Positions 17,480-26,442 of a DNA stretch of 64,000 nt are shown here, piece after piece (position 1 is the stretch's first letter; the number at the start of each line of letters is the position of its first letter). A program made the translations under genes and the position numbers. The notes beneath the pieces were generated by a model. It was not told the origin of the DNA and made no database searches. It saw only the letters and a program-made list of their open reading frames with translations. Origin of the DNA: CAZMRF01 sp964568735 (GTDB lineage: Bacteria > Acidobacteriota > Polarisedimenticolia > JACPZX01); NCBI GenBank assembly GCA_964568735.1, contig CAZMRF010000021.1, positions 1 to 64,000 on the forward strand, written 5' to 3'.

Positions 17480-18916
17480 TCACAGCGCGGCGCGGCCCTG
17501 CTCTGGAGCCGAGACCTCCTCGTGGTAGACGCGCTCCACGTTGACGTCCCAGATGTCGTGGTTCGCGCCAAGCATGTTCTCGACGGCCAGGCAGGCCGTC
17601 TCCATCGAGTGGTCCTGGTTGTTGTACCGGTGCTGGCCGTTGCGGCCGCAGCAGTGCAGGTTCTTGAAGGCGGTCAGGTACTCGCGCACGGACTGGATGT
17701 CCTCCCGGTAGCTGTCGCCCACGTACATCGGGTAGGTCTTCTCCATCCGGACGACGCTGCCGTCCACCGCGGCCTGCCCGGGCTTGAGGATGCCCACGAC
17801 CCGGAGCTCCTGCTCGGCCTGCCGGATCAGGTCGCCGTCGGGCTTGCGCCACAGCGCGTCCCCCTTGAAGCAGAAGTACTCGAGCCCGAGACAGGTGGAG
17901 CCCTCGTCGGGCACGAGGGCGGGGCTCCAGTTCTTGAAGTTCTGGATGCGGCCCACCTCGACCTTGGGCGAATGGATGTAGATCCAGTTGTCGGGGAACA
18001 TCTCCTTCTCGCGGATGATCAGCGCAACGACGATGAAGTCCCTGTAGCGCAGCCGGCCCGCGGCCGCGCGGGGCGCGGCGGGCGCGGCGGGTTCCAGGTA
18101 GCCGAAGAGATCCTGGAGCGCCGCCGAGGAGACGAAGTGCCTGGCGCGAAAGGTGTGCTCGGCCCCCTCGGCGTCACGGGCCGTCAGCGTCTCGATAGAT
18201 CTGCCGTCGTGGGAGAGGCGCACGACCTCCATCTCCGTCATCACGGTGCCGCCCATGGAGCGGATCTTCTCCCGGCAGGTCTCCCACATCTGGCCCGGCC
18301 CGAGCCTCGGGTACTGGAACTTCTCGATGAGGGAGGTGTGGTTCCCGGATCTGAAGAAGGCGTTCATGATGGCGCCCGTGAGGGAGAGCGACTTGATCCT
18401 CTGAGCCGCCCACTCGGCCTTGATCTCGCTGCAGGGAACCCCCCAGACCTTCTCGGTGTAGGAGCGGAAGAAGGTGTCGAAGAGCCGCCGGCCGAAGCGG
18501 TTCACCACCCACGCTTCGAAGGTGCTCTCGTCGGGGATGGGACGCAGGCGGGCGAGCGCCAGGCTGCCCACGCAGGCGAGAGAGGCGACCGGGCCCAGCT
18601 TCGTCAGCGCGTCCATGGGCTTGAGCGGGTAGGAGAAGTAGTTCTCGTTGTAGTAGATGCGGGACATCCGGGGCCGCCAGAGGAAATCCTCGCCGAGGAT
18701 CTCCTTCCAGAGGTCGTCCACCCTCTTCACCTTCGTGAAGAACCTGTGGCCTCCTATGTCGAAGCGGTATCCCTTGTAATTGACGGTCCGGGCGATCCCG
18801 CCCATGTAGGTGCTGCGCTCCAGCACGAGCGGGCACAGGCCGGCCTTCGCGGCCTGATAGGCCGCTGTGAGTCCGGCGGGGCCGCCGCCGATGATCGCGA
18901 GGTCGAAGTCGTGCAT
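17480..18916 (-). CDS. FAD-dependent oxidoreductase of the protoporphyrinogen oxidase / UDP-galactopyranose mutase-like class
   Basis: 478-aa flavoprotein starting at the ATG at 18916. It has the Rossmann dinucleotide motif AIIGGGPAGLTAAYQAAKAG directly at the N-terminus, then ERSTYMGGIARTV, and DIGGHRFFTK typical of the COG1232 amine-oxidase superfamily. The C-terminal FAD contact region reads NLHCCGRNGQHRYNNQDHSM. Related proteins act on nucleotide sugars, carotenoids or porphyrin precursors, and the GGHRFFTK plus C-terminal NNQDHSM pattern is common in members near polysaccharide genes. No such genes are adjacent here, so the substrate is unknown. A candidate promoter lies 50-80 bp upstream. 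Confidence 0.85.
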   Translation of the reverse strand: MHDFDLAIIGGGPAGLTAAYQAAKAGLCPLVLERSTYMGGIARTVNYKGYRFDIGGHRFFTKVKRVDDLWKEILGEDFLWRPRMSRIYYNENYFSYPLKPMDALTKLGPVASLACVGSLALARLRPIPDESTFEAWVVNRFGRRLFDTFFRSYTEKVWGVPCSEIKAEWAAQRIKSLSLTGAIMNAFFRSGNHTSLIEKFQYPRLGPGQMWETCREKIRSMGGTVMTEMEVVRLSHDGRSIETLTARDAEGAEHTFRARHFVSSAALQDLFGYLEPAAPAAPRAAAGRLRYRDFIVVALIIREKEMFPDNWIYIHSPKVEVGRIQNFKNWSPALVPDEGSTCLGLEYFCFKGDALWRKPDGDLIRQAEQELRVVGILKPGQAAVDGSVVRMEKTYPMYVGDSYREDIQSVREYLTAFKNLHCCGRNGQHRYNNQDHSMETACLAVENMLGANHDIWDVNVERVYHEEVSAPEQGRAAL

Positions 18917-18965
18917 GGTGGCGTGGAATTCCGCGCTGGGCAGGCGCCCGGACGGGGCAGGCCCC

Positions 18966-18995
18966 AATATATACGGCCCGCCCGGAGCATGTCCG
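18966..18995 (-). promoter_or_regulatory. Candidate promoter for the FAD oxidoreductase gene
   Basis: Reading the minus strand, CGGACA (18990-18995, 4/6 to TTGACA) is followed by the AT-rich TATATATT with TATATA at 18968-18973 (16-nt spacer) or TATATT at 18966-18971 (18-nt spacer). The AT block stands out in this GC-rich DNA. Transcription would start about 45 bp before the ATG. Confidence 0.5.
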
Positions 18996-19065
18996 GTCGA
19001 GGCCCCCGTTCACCCGGGGAGGCGCTTCCGCTCCGAAGGGCCCCGCCTCATCGGGACGAGCCCGA

Positions 19066-20004
19066 TCAGGGCCGGGGGGTGTGCCCCTCGAACCACTCCC
19101 GGGCCGCGAGGACGTCCCTGGCGATCTGGCGCTTCAGCTCGTCTACGTCGGAGAAACGCCGCTCGTCGCGCAGCCTCCGCGAGAAGCCCAGGCGAACGGG
19201 CTCGCCGTACAGCGGGCCTCCGGCGTAGTCGAGGATGTGGCTCTCGATGACGCGTTCCTTCTCGTCGAAGGTCGGGCGGACCCCGATGTTGGTCACGCTG
19301 GGATGGCGGAGACCCTGGACCTCGGTCCACGTGACGTAGACGCCGTCCAGCGGGATGAGCTCGCTCTCGGTCGTGATGTTGGCGGTCGAGAAGCCGAGCT
19401 GACGCCCCCGGTGCTTGCCCTCGACCCCGCGACCCGCGAGGGTGTAGTCCCGGCCGAGCATCCGGGTGACGCGCTCGACGTTCCCCTCGAGGATGGCATC
19501 GCGGATGCGCGTCGAGGAGATGGGGTGGCCCTCGAACTCGACGATCTCGACGTCGATGACCTCCACCCCCAGCCTCGCGCCCTCGTGCCGCATCAGGCTG
19601 ACTCCGCCCCGGCCGCCGCTGCCGAAGTGGAAGTTGGCGCCGATGTACACGGCCATGGCGCCGACCTTGCCCGCGACGATGTCGGAGACGAAGGCCTCCG
19701 CGGTGATCCGGGCGAACTCGCGAGTGAAGGGCACGAGGATGAGCAGGTCGATCCCCGTCTTCCGGATCAGCCGGATCTTCTCCTCGAGCGGCGTGATGAG
19801 GGGCGGCCGCCCGTCCGGCCGGAGGATCGTCAACGGATGCGGATCGAAGGTCATCGCGACTGCCGCTCCCTCCGCGGAGCGCGCCCGATCGATCACCGTC
19901 TCGAGGAGCCGCTGGTGGCCCAGGTGGACTCCGTCGAAGTTCCCGATCCCAACTTGAGGACAGGGCATCGGCCCGATGGCGTCGAGGTCCCTGAAGATCT
20001 TCAC
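19066..20004 (-). CDS. ribF: Bifunctional riboflavin kinase / FAD synthetase
   Basis: Makes FMN from riboflavin and then FAD from FMN. The 312-aa protein has the N-terminal nucleotidyltransferase motif GNFDGVHLGHQRLL, GANFHFGSGGRG and SSTRIRDAI. The C-terminal flavokinase domain has HRGRQLGFSTANI and the metal-binding TNIGVRPTF. Length and order are standard. Its start overlaps the pgpA stop by 4 bp (20001-20004). Confidence 0.96.
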   Translation of the reverse strand: MKIFRDLDAIGPMPCPQVGIGNFDGVHLGHQRLLETVIDRARSAEGAAVAMTFDPHPLTILRPDGRPPLITPLEEKIRLIRKTGIDLLILVPFTREFARITAEAFVSDIVAGKVGAMAVYIGANFHFGSGGRGGVSLMRHEGARLGVEVIDVEIVEFEGHPISSTRIRDAILEGNVERVTRMLGRDYTLAGRGVEGKHRGRQLGFSTANITTESELIPLDGVYVTWTEVQGLRHPSVTNIGVRPTFDEKERVIESHILDYAGGPLYGEPVRLGFSRRLRDERRFSDVDELKRQIARDVLAAREWFEGHTPRP

Positions 20005-20495
20005 GGCAAGATCCTCATCGCGGCCTGGAGCACGAGGTTGGCGTAGAGTCCGCAGATGAGATCGTCGGCCATGATCCCCCAGCCGCCGGGGATCCTCTCC
20101 GCCCGCCCCGCGGGCCAGGGCTTGAAGATATCGAAGGCTCTGAAGGCAAGGAAGCCGACGGCCAGGGTGAAGGCACCGGGAGGGACGAGGAGCATCGTGA
20201 CGAGGAATCCCGCCACCTCGTCGATGACGACCTCGGAGGGGTCGTGCGTGCCCAGGCGCCTCTCCACCACGCCGGCCGCCACCGCTCCGAGCACGGCGAT
20301 GAGGATCGTGGCCGCGAGGTAGATCGGAAGGCGCGCGCCCTGCGGGGGGAGGCTCACGAGGGCCAGGTAGAGCGGGACGGTCGCGAGGGTGGCGACCGTG
20401 CCCGACGCCACCGGCGCGAAGCCTGTCCCGAACCAGGTGGCGATCACGAGGGCCACCCGCGCGCCGAATGTCGAGCCGCTCACGCCGGGAGCCAT
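20001..20495 (-). CDS. pgpA: Phosphatidylglycerophosphatase A
   Basis: Membrane phosphatase that converts phosphatidylglycerophosphate to phosphatidylglycerol. The 164-aa protein has the family motifs WFGTGFAPVASGTVATL, EVVIDEVAGFLVTM and FRAFDIFKPWP, and ends with IMADDLICGLYAN. About four membrane segments are visible. It lies 15 bp after rimO and overlaps ribF, inside the long minus-strand housekeeping operon. Confidence 0.94.
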   Translation of the reverse strand: MAPGVSGSTFGARVALVIATWFGTGFAPVASGTVATLATVPLYLALVSLPPQGARLPIYLAATILIAVLGAVAAGVVERRLGTHDPSEVVIDEVAGFLVTMLLVPPGAFTLAVGFLAFRAFDIFKPWPAGRAERIPGGWGIMADDLICGLYANLVLQAAMRILP

Positions 20496-20510
20496 GAGGG
20501 GGACGGACTC

Positions 20511-21908
20511 CTAGGCGACGACGGGGAGGCCGCGCGCCCTCCCGGGAAGATCCTCGCCCGCGGGCCTCGCGTCGCCCTGAGGGCGCTCCCTGCCGACGAG
20601 CGCGTAGGGCCAGCCCTCCTCGATGGCGACGCGCGCGAAGGGATGCGCCGCGCCCGGCCGGGCCGGATCGGGCCTGAAGACCACGTGCCCATCCACCTCG
20701 GGGGCCTGGAAAGCCGCCCTCCCGGACAGGGTGCCGGGCTCAGGGCCGTCGCCTTCGACGAGGACGTCGAGAGTGGATCCCTCGAATCGGCGATAGCGCC
20801 CCCCGGCGATCTGCTCCTGGAGGTCCGCCAGGATCTGCCGCCGCTCGCTCTTGAGATCCGCGCTCACGCTGTCCTCGAGCGCGTAGGAGCCCGCTCCCGG
20901 CTCGTGGGAATAGGTGAAGACTCCGATGTGGTCGAGCTGCGCGCGCTCCACGAAGGAGCGAAGCTCCTGGAAATCGGCCTCGCTCTCGCCCGGGAACCCC
21001 ACGATGAAGGTCGACCGCAGCGAGATCCTCGGAACGCCGGCGCGCAGGCGGTCGAGGAGCTTCATGAAGGAATCTCCGCTGCCGCCCCTGCGCATCCGCG
21101 CGAGGACTTCCCGCGAAGCGTGCTGCAGGGGCATGTCCAGGTAGGGCAGGACGCCGCGCGTCCCCCCGAGCGCTTCGATGATCTCCGGCGTCATGCGATT
21201 CGGGTAGGCGTAGAGAAGGCGGATCCAGTCGATCTCCTCGACCTCTCCGAGCGCCCGGAGCAGCGCGGCGAGGCCCGGAGAGCCGGGCAGGTCGCAGCCC
21301 CAGGATGTCGTGTCCTGCGCGATGAGGCTGATCTCGCGTACGCCCATCCCGGCGAGGCTCCGCGCTTCCTGCACCAGCTGATCCATAGGTCGGGATCGGA
21401 ATCGCCCCCGGATCGCTGGAATCACGCAGAAGGAGCAGGGGTGATCGCACCCTTCGGCGATCTTGAGGTAGGCGCTGGGACCCTCGGTGGCGAGCACCCT
21501 CGGCGAATCCGCGCCCGGCATCCACGTGGCGGGGGAGAGATCGGGCGGGAAGGATTCGGCGCCTGGATCGCAGGCGTCGGCGACACGCTCGAGGTCGTTG
21601 AGCCCGAGGAACTGATCGACGTCGGGGAGTGCCGCCTTCATCGCATCCGCGCGGCGCTGAACGAGGCAGCCGGCCACGACGAGCCTGCGGCACCGTCCGG
21701 CGCGGCGGTATCGCGCCATGCGGCGGATCGTCGCATAGCCCTCCTGCTGCGCCGCCTCGAGAAAGCCACAGGTGTTCACGACGATGACGTCCGCGAGATC
21801 GGGCCTGTGGGTGACCTCGTAGCCCCGGCGGCGTAGAAGAGCCAGCATCACCTCCGAGTCGGTCTGGTTCTTGGCGCAGCCCAGGCTCACGATCCCGACG
21901 GTGATCAC
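20511..21908 (-). CDS. rimO: Ribosomal protein S12 methylthiotransferase RimO
   Basis: Radical-SAM enzyme that adds a methylthio group to the conserved aspartate of ribosomal protein S12. The 465-aa protein starts TVGIVSLGCAKNQTDSE (RimO rather than MiaB type). It has the N-terminal cluster cysteines (VNTCGF, VAGCLVQ), the radical-SAM CxxxCxxC in EGCDHPCSFCVIP, and a C-terminal TRAM domain. About 40 residues extend beyond the TRAM core and look unconserved. It overlaps asnS by 4 bp at 21905-21908. Confidence 0.95.
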   Translation of the reverse strand: MITVGIVSLGCAKNQTDSEVMLALLRRRGYEVTHRPDLADVIVVNTCGFLEAAQQEGYATIRRMARYRRAGRCRRLVVAGCLVQRRADAMKAALPDVDQFLGLNDLERVADACDPGAESFPPDLSPATWMPGADSPRVLATEGPSAYLKIAEGCDHPCSFCVIPAIRGRFRSRPMDQLVQEARSLAGMGVREISLIAQDTTSWGCDLPGSPGLAALLRALGEVEEIDWIRLLYAYPNRMTPEIIEALGGTRGVLPYLDMPLQHASREVLARMRRGGSGDSFMKLLDRLRAGVPRISLRSTFIVGFPGESEADFQELRSFVERAQLDHIGVFTYSHEPGAGSYALEDSVSADLKSERRQILADLQEQIAGGRYRRFEGSTLDVLVEGDGPEPGTLSGRAAFQAPEVDGHVVFRPDPARPGAAHPFARVAIEEGWPYALVGRERPQGDARPAGEDLPGRARGLPVVA

Positions 21909-23203
21909 GGGTAGAGCCTGCCGAGGGTCCTGGGATAGGGGATGGTCTCACGAAGGTGGTGCACCCCGCAGAGCCAGGTGACCGCCCTTTCGATCCCCAT
22001 CCCGAAGCCCGAGTGAGGGACCGTGCCGTAGCGGCGGAACTCGAGGTACCACTTGAATGCCGCCTCCGGGAGGCCGTGCTCGCGGATGCGCGTCAGGAGC
22101 AGCTCCGGGTCGTGGATGCGCTGGCTGCCGCCGATGATCTCCCCGTACCCTTCCGGGGCGAGCATGTCCAGGCAGAGCGCGCGGTCCGGCCGCTCCGGGT
22201 CGGGCTGCATGTAGAAGGCCTTCACCTTCGCGGGGTAGTGGGTGATCATGAGAGGGCTGGGGTGCAGGTTGGAGAGGATGGTCTCGTCGGTGCCGCCGAG
22301 ATCGTTGCCCCACTCGAAGGCGACTCCGGCCTCCTTGAGCTTCGAGACGGCCTCGTCGTAGGTGAGCCTGGGGAAGGGGCGCGCGACCGCCTCCAGCTTC
22401 GTCAGGTCCCTCTCGAGGGCCTTCAGCTCCTCCTTCCTGCGATCCAGCACGCGATCGACGAGGCTCATCACGAAGTCCTCTGCGAGGCTCATGAGATCCT
22501 CGAGATCCGCGAAGGCCACCTCCGGCTCGATCATCCAGAACTCCGTGAGGTGCCGGCGGGTCTTCGATTTCTCGGCGCGGAACGTGGGCCCGAAGCAGTA
22601 GACCTTTCCGAAGGCCATGCAGGCCGGCTCGAGGTAGAGCTGTCCCGACTGGGAGAGGTAGGCCTTCTCTCCGAAGTAGTCGGTCTCGAAGAGGGTCGAG
22701 GTCCCCTCGCAGGCTGCCGGGGTCAGGATGGGCGAGTCGATGAGCACGAAGCCGCGGCTGTCGAGGAAGTCGCGGCATGCGGAGACGACCTCGCTGCGGA
22801 TCCTGAGCACGGCGTGCTGCCGGGAGGAGCGGAGCCACAGGTGCCGGTGGTCCATCAGGAACTCGATGCCATGTTCTTTGGGAGAGATCGGGTACTCGTC
22901 GGCGATCTGGTAGGCCTCGAGCGATCGCACGCCTATCTCGTAGCCGCCCGGCGCCCGGGGCTCCTTCCGCACCGTTCCCTTCATCTCGAAGGACGATTCG
23001 AGGGTCAGCCGATCGGCGAGATCGAAGACCTCGGGGGCGACCTCTTTCTGGACCACGACTCCCTGCGCGTAGCCCGAGCCGTCGCGAATCACGAGGAAGC
23101 GGATCTTGCCGATGTCGCGCTTGTGGTAGACCCAGCCGCGGAGGGTGACCTCCCGGCCTTCGTGCTGCGACAGGTCCCGGATGGAGGTGTGCGTCTGGAG
23201 CAA
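21905..23203 (-). CDS. asnS: Asparaginyl-tRNA synthetase
   Basis: Charges tRNA-Asn with asparagine. The 432-aa class IIb synthetase has an N-terminal OB-fold anticodon-binding domain (residues 15-110), motif 2 FRAEKSKTRRHLTEFWMIEPE split around nt 22510-22590, and motif 3 GFGMGIERAVTWLCG near the C-terminus. The presence of AsnRS implies that direct Asn-tRNA synthesis is available and the transamidation route is not obligatory for Asn. One base separates it from the upstream EF-G-like gene. Confidence 0.93.
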   Translation of the reverse strand: MLQTHTSIRDLSQHEGREVTLRGWVYHKRDIGKIRFLVIRDGSGYAQGVVVQKEVAPEVFDLADRLTLESSFEMKGTVRKEPRAPGGYEIGVRSLEAYQIADEYPISPKEHGIEFLMDHRHLWLRSSRQHAVLRIRSEVVSACRDFLDSRGFVLIDSPILTPAACEGTSTLFETDYFGEKAYLSQSGQLYLEPACMAFGKVYCFGPTFRAEKSKTRRHLTEFWMIEPEVAFADLEDLMSLAEDFVMSLVDRVLDRRKEELKALERDLTKLEAVARPFPRLTYDEAVSKLKEAGVAFEWGNDLGGTDETILSNLHPSPLMITHYPAKVKAFYMQPDPERPDRALCLDMLAPEGYGEIIGGSQRIHDPELLLTRIREHGLPEAAFKWYLEFRRYGTVPHSGFGMGIERAVTWLCGVHHLRETIPYPRTLGRLYP

Positions 23204-23204
23204 G

Positions 23205-25304
23205 CTACTCCGCCTCTTTCCTGTCGCCGTGCGCCGCCGCGGCGTCGGCTACGACCTTCTCTTGAAGGTGGGCAGGGACCTGCTCGTAGGAGGAGATCTC
23301 CATGTGGAAGGTGCCGCGGCCCGAGGTCAGCGAGTTGAGCGTCGCCGAATAGCTGAGCATCTCGGCCAGGGGGACGGAGCAGCGGATGATCTGGTTGTGC
23401 CCGCGCATCTCCATGCCCGCGACCCTCCCTCGCCTCGAGTTGAGGTCACCGACGACGTCTCCCATGGACTCCTCGGGCGCGACGATCTCGACGTGCATGA
23501 TCGGCTCGAGGAGGACCGGTCGGGCATCCAGAACGGCCTTCTTGAAGGCCTCCCGGCCGGCGATCTGGAAGGCGATGTCCTTGGAGTCCACGGGATGCAT
23601 CTTGCCGTCGACGAGGCTCACCCTCACGCCGACGACGGGGAAGCCCGCCAGCACCCCCTCGTGCATCTTGGCCTGGATGCCCTTGTCCACGCTGAGGCGG
23701 AAGGTCTGGTCGATGGCCCCCCCGACGATCTTGTCGGCGAACTCGTACCCCTCGCGCTGCTGCAGCGGCTCGATGTCGATCGCGACGCGGGCGTACTGGC
23801 CGGCGCCGCCGGTCTGCTTCTTGTGCGTGTACTCCACGTACTTCACGGGCTTCGTGATCGTCTCCCGGTAGGGGATCTTGGGGAGCTTGAGCGTCGCCTC
23901 CACGCCCTGGCGCTTCATGCGGGCCAGCGCGACCTCGACGTGCTCCTGCCCCGCGCCCGAGATGAGCATCTCGTGCGTCTGGGCGTCACGGGTCATGCGG
24001 AGCATCGGATCGGCCTCGAGGAGCTTGTGGAGCACCGTGGAAATCTTCTCCTCGTCGGCCCGGGTCTTCGGCTCGATCGCCCAGGAAATCGCCGTCTCGG
24101 GGAACTTCACCGGGGGGTAGACGATGGGCGCGCTCTTCTCGGCCAGCGTGTCGCCGGTGACGGTCGTCTTGAGCTTCGTGACCGCTCCGATGTCTCCCGC
24201 GCTGATCGCCGGCGCGGCCGTGAGGCTCTTCCCCTGCGCCACGTCCACCGCCGCGAGCCGCTCCATCTCGCCCTTCCCCGCGTTCAGGAGGGGGTGGTCG
24301 GCGGTGACCTTGCCGGAGTAGACCCTGAAGAAGGAGATCTTTCCCGCGAAGGGATCCACCACTGTCTTGAAGACGAAGGCCGAGGCCGGCTCACCCGCCC
24401 CGGTCTTGCGCACCACCTCGCTCCCATCGACGGGGTTGATCCCCTTCACTTCAGGGATCGAGGCGGGGGAGGGAAGCAGGCCGACGAGAGCATCGAGGAT
24501 CGGCTGCGTCCCGAAGTTCAATGCGGCCGCCGAGAGGAGAACGGGATAAAGGCCGCCGCCGGCCACCGCCTTCCGGAGCCCCGAGGCGAATTGCTCCTCG
24601 GAAAGCGTCCCCTTCTCGAAGTAGACCTCCATGAGCTTGTCGTCGCACTCGGCGACGGATTCCATCAGCTTCTCGCGGGCGGCCTGTGCCGCCTCCTTGA
24701 GCGCGCCCGGGACCTCCTCCTCCCGGAACTTGCCGCTCTCGTCCTTCGCGAAGAGGATCGCCTTGAGCCGGACGAGGTCGACGACGCCGGAGAACTCCTT
24801 CTCCTCGCCGATCGGGATCTGCATGGGAACGCAGGCCCGCGAGAGCCTGCCCTGGAGCGATTCGAGCGAGCGCTCGAAGGAGGCGCGCTCCTTGTCCATG
24901 CGGTTCACGACGATGAGGCGCGCGGCACCGAACTCCTCCACGTAGCTCCAGACCTTCTCCGTGTTGACCTCCACGCCGTGGACGGCGTCCACGACGAGCA
25001 GGGCGGATTCGACGACCCTCATCGAAGCGCGCGCCTCGTGCATGAACGCACCGTAGCCCGGGGTGTCGATCATGTTGACCTTGGTCTTGGCCCATTCGAG
25101 GTGGCAGGCGGAGGCGGTGATGCTCTTGCGGCGCTCGATGGCCTCCTCGTCGTAGTCGGTCACCGTGTTTCCCTCATCCACCTTGCCGAAGCGGTTGACG
25201 GCGCCGGAGGTGAAGAGGAGGGCCGATACGAGGGAGGTCTTGCCCGCTCCGCCGTGCCCGATGACGGCGACGTTACGAATATCCGGAGCCTCGAAGACCT
25301 TCAT
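23205..25304 (-). CDS. EF-G-like translation-factor GTPase (EF-G II type)
   Basis: 699-aa GTPase with the five-domain EF-G layout. G1 reads GHGGAGKTSL instead of the EF-G consensus GHIDAGKTT, G3 DTPGYGAF, and G4 NRMDK. These variants mark the EF-G-like (FusA2/EFG-II) group rather than the main translocase. Such paralogues have been linked to ribosome recycling or have no known role; which applies here cannot be told. A good AAGGAG ribosome binding site precedes the ATG. It heads the long minus-strand block, with a candidate promoter 155 bp upstream. Confidence 0.92.
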   Translation of the reverse strand: MKVFEAPDIRNVAVIGHGGAGKTSLVSALLFTSGAVNRFGKVDEGNTVTDYDEEAIERRKSITASACHLEWAKTKVNMIDTPGYGAFMHEARASMRVVESALLVVDAVHGVEVNTEKVWSYVEEFGAARLIVVNRMDKERASFERSLESLQGRLSRACVPMQIPIGEEKEFSGVVDLVRLKAILFAKDESGKFREEEVPGALKEAAQAAREKLMESVAECDDKLMEVYFEKGTLSEEQFASGLRKAVAGGGLYPVLLSAAALNFGTQPILDALVGLLPSPASIPEVKGINPVDGSEVVRKTGAGEPASAFVFKTVVDPFAGKISFFRVYSGKVTADHPLLNAGKGEMERLAAVDVAQGKSLTAAPAISAGDIGAVTKLKTTVTGDTLAEKSAPIVYPPVKFPETAISWAIEPKTRADEEKISTVLHKLLEADPMLRMTRDAQTHEMLISGAGQEHVEVALARMKRQGVEATLKLPKIPYRETITKPVKYVEYTHKKQTGGAGQYARVAIDIEPLQQREGYEFADKIVGGAIDQTFRLSVDKGIQAKMHEGVLAGFPVVGVRVSLVDGKMHPVDSKDIAFQIAGREAFKKAVLDARPVLLEPIMHVEIVAPEESMGDVVGDLNSRRGRVAGMEMRGHNQIIRCSVPLAEMLSYSATLNSLTSGRGTFHMEISSYEQVPAHLQEKVVADAAAAHGDRKEAE

Positions 25305-25458
25305 GCTTTCTCCTTGATTCGGTCGGGACGCCGTCCGGATTGGGGAGAGACGGGCCGCACCAGCCGGCGAACGATCGGGAAATCGTCCGCGGTGCCTCCG
25401 GCTGGAGACGGTGCATCCCGGTCAGGGAAGTCTCAGGGATCCTTGAGCTTGGCGCGTG

Positions 25459-25467
25459 AGTATAGCA
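25459..25467 (-). promoter_or_regulatory. Extended -10 promoter element upstream of the EF-G-like gene
   Basis: The minus strand reads TGC-TATACT, an extended -10 with a 5/6 match to TATAAT. It predicts a start near 25452 and a leader of about 150 nt before the EF-G-like ATG. No good -35 is present, which extended -10 promoters do not need. The rest of the 257-bp gap 25305-25561 shows nothing else I can name. Confidence 0.5.
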
Positions 25468-25561
25468 CAGCAAATCCGGCATCCCGGGCCCGAGGAGATC
25501 GCGCGCCCGGCCGAAGAGGCGACCGAATCGTGTGGTACGATGGCGCGCAGGCCTCGCAGGG

Positions 25562-26368
25562 TCAGTCCCCCGCGGTGCTCCCGGGTACGCGGAAGAGGAT
25601 CATCGCCCGTCGGTTCAGCGCACGACCTTCCCTGTCGTCCGTTCCGGCAACGGGCTCGGAGCAGGCCATCGCCAGAGCCGTCAATCGCTCCCGGGAGATC
25701 CCGAGGGCTGCCAGCTCCGCCACGACGGCCTCGGCCCGCCTCCGGGTCAGGGCCTCCGGGTCACCCTCCTCGAGGGAGTCGCAGTGGCCCTCGACGACGA
25801 TCGGAAGCAGCGGATGGCTCTCGATCACGGCGAGGTCGGACTCGAGGACGGAGCGCGCCGAGTCGTCGAGCTGATGGGCACCGGGAGCGAAAAGGACGGG
25901 CTTCATGTGGATGTTCAGCGCGTTCACCTCGGCCCATGGATCCGCCTCGACGACCTCCACCGGCAGCAGCGAGGAGAGCCGGGTGCGCCCGGCGGACGAG
26001 CCGGAGGCTTCGGCGACGACGGGGTGCCTTCCGGCGAGCCCTCGCGGGATCGTGAGTGTGCATGTGTAGGTTCCCGGTTGCGCCGGCGCGGCGGCGCACG
26101 GCACCGCTTCCCCTCCGCCGTCGAGGCGGGCGGTGACGCGGGCGCCGGCATCTCCCAGGATCGTTACTCGCACGGAGTCGCCCGCATGCAAGGGTTGCCG
26201 GGCATCGTGACGCACGCGCGCGAGGGCGGGTCCCGAGGGCGGCCCTGGAAGCGGAACGAGCCGCGCCGGTTCGTCGCGCCCCGAGCTCCCCTCGGCCGCT
26301 TCGCAGGTCGCCGCAAGCGACATGGCGATGACGAGCGCCACGAGAGGCACTGGATGAAGGCACCGCAT
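25562..26368 (-). CDS. Exported OmpA-family peptidoglycan-binding protein
   Basis: 268-aa protein starting at the ATG at 26368, which gives a clean signal peptide (VPLVALVIAMSLAATCEA). The middle region (about 70-150) looks like a beta-rich Ig-like or invasin-type domain. The C-terminal ~105 residues are an OmpA/MotB domain: FAPGAHQLDD, VVEGHCDSLEE, a TRRRAEAVVAEL helix, and GRALNRRAMI with the diaminopimelate-contacting Asp and Arg. It probably anchors an envelope complex to the cell wall. An in-frame ATG at 26500 would hide the signal peptide and is rejected. It is divergent from the membrane-protein gene at 26443. Confidence 0.85.
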   Translation of the reverse strand: MRCLHPVPLVALVIAMSLAATCEAAEGSSGRDEPARLVPLPGPPSGPALARVRHDARQPLHAGDSVRVTILGDAGARVTARLDGGGEAVPCAAAPAQPGTYTCTLTIPRGLAGRHPVVAEASGSSAGRTRLSSLLPVEVVEADPWAEVNALNIHMKPVLFAPGAHQLDDSARSVLESDLAVIESHPLLPIVVEGHCDSLEEGDPEALTRRRAEAVVAELAALGISRERLTALAMACSEPVAGTDDREGRALNRRAMILFRVPGSTAGD

Positions 26369-26442
26369 GAGGCAGGAAGGATAGCACTGGAGGTCGCGAT
26401 TCCCGGGCAGGCGATCTCCGCGGAGCGGACCGCTGGGGCCCC

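Noticed and set aside
25273..25482. Leader peptide or small gene upstream of the EF-G-like gene
   Set aside because: The 69-codon frame overlaps the start of the EF-G-like gene, has no ribosome binding site and no attenuator-like codon run.
23145..25874. A 909-codon open frame on the plus strand opposite the EF-G-like gene
   Set aside because: It lies wholly antisense to genes with clear family motifs and its product is His/Arg/Asp-rich low-complexity sequence. Long antisense frames are expected in DNA this rich in G+C.
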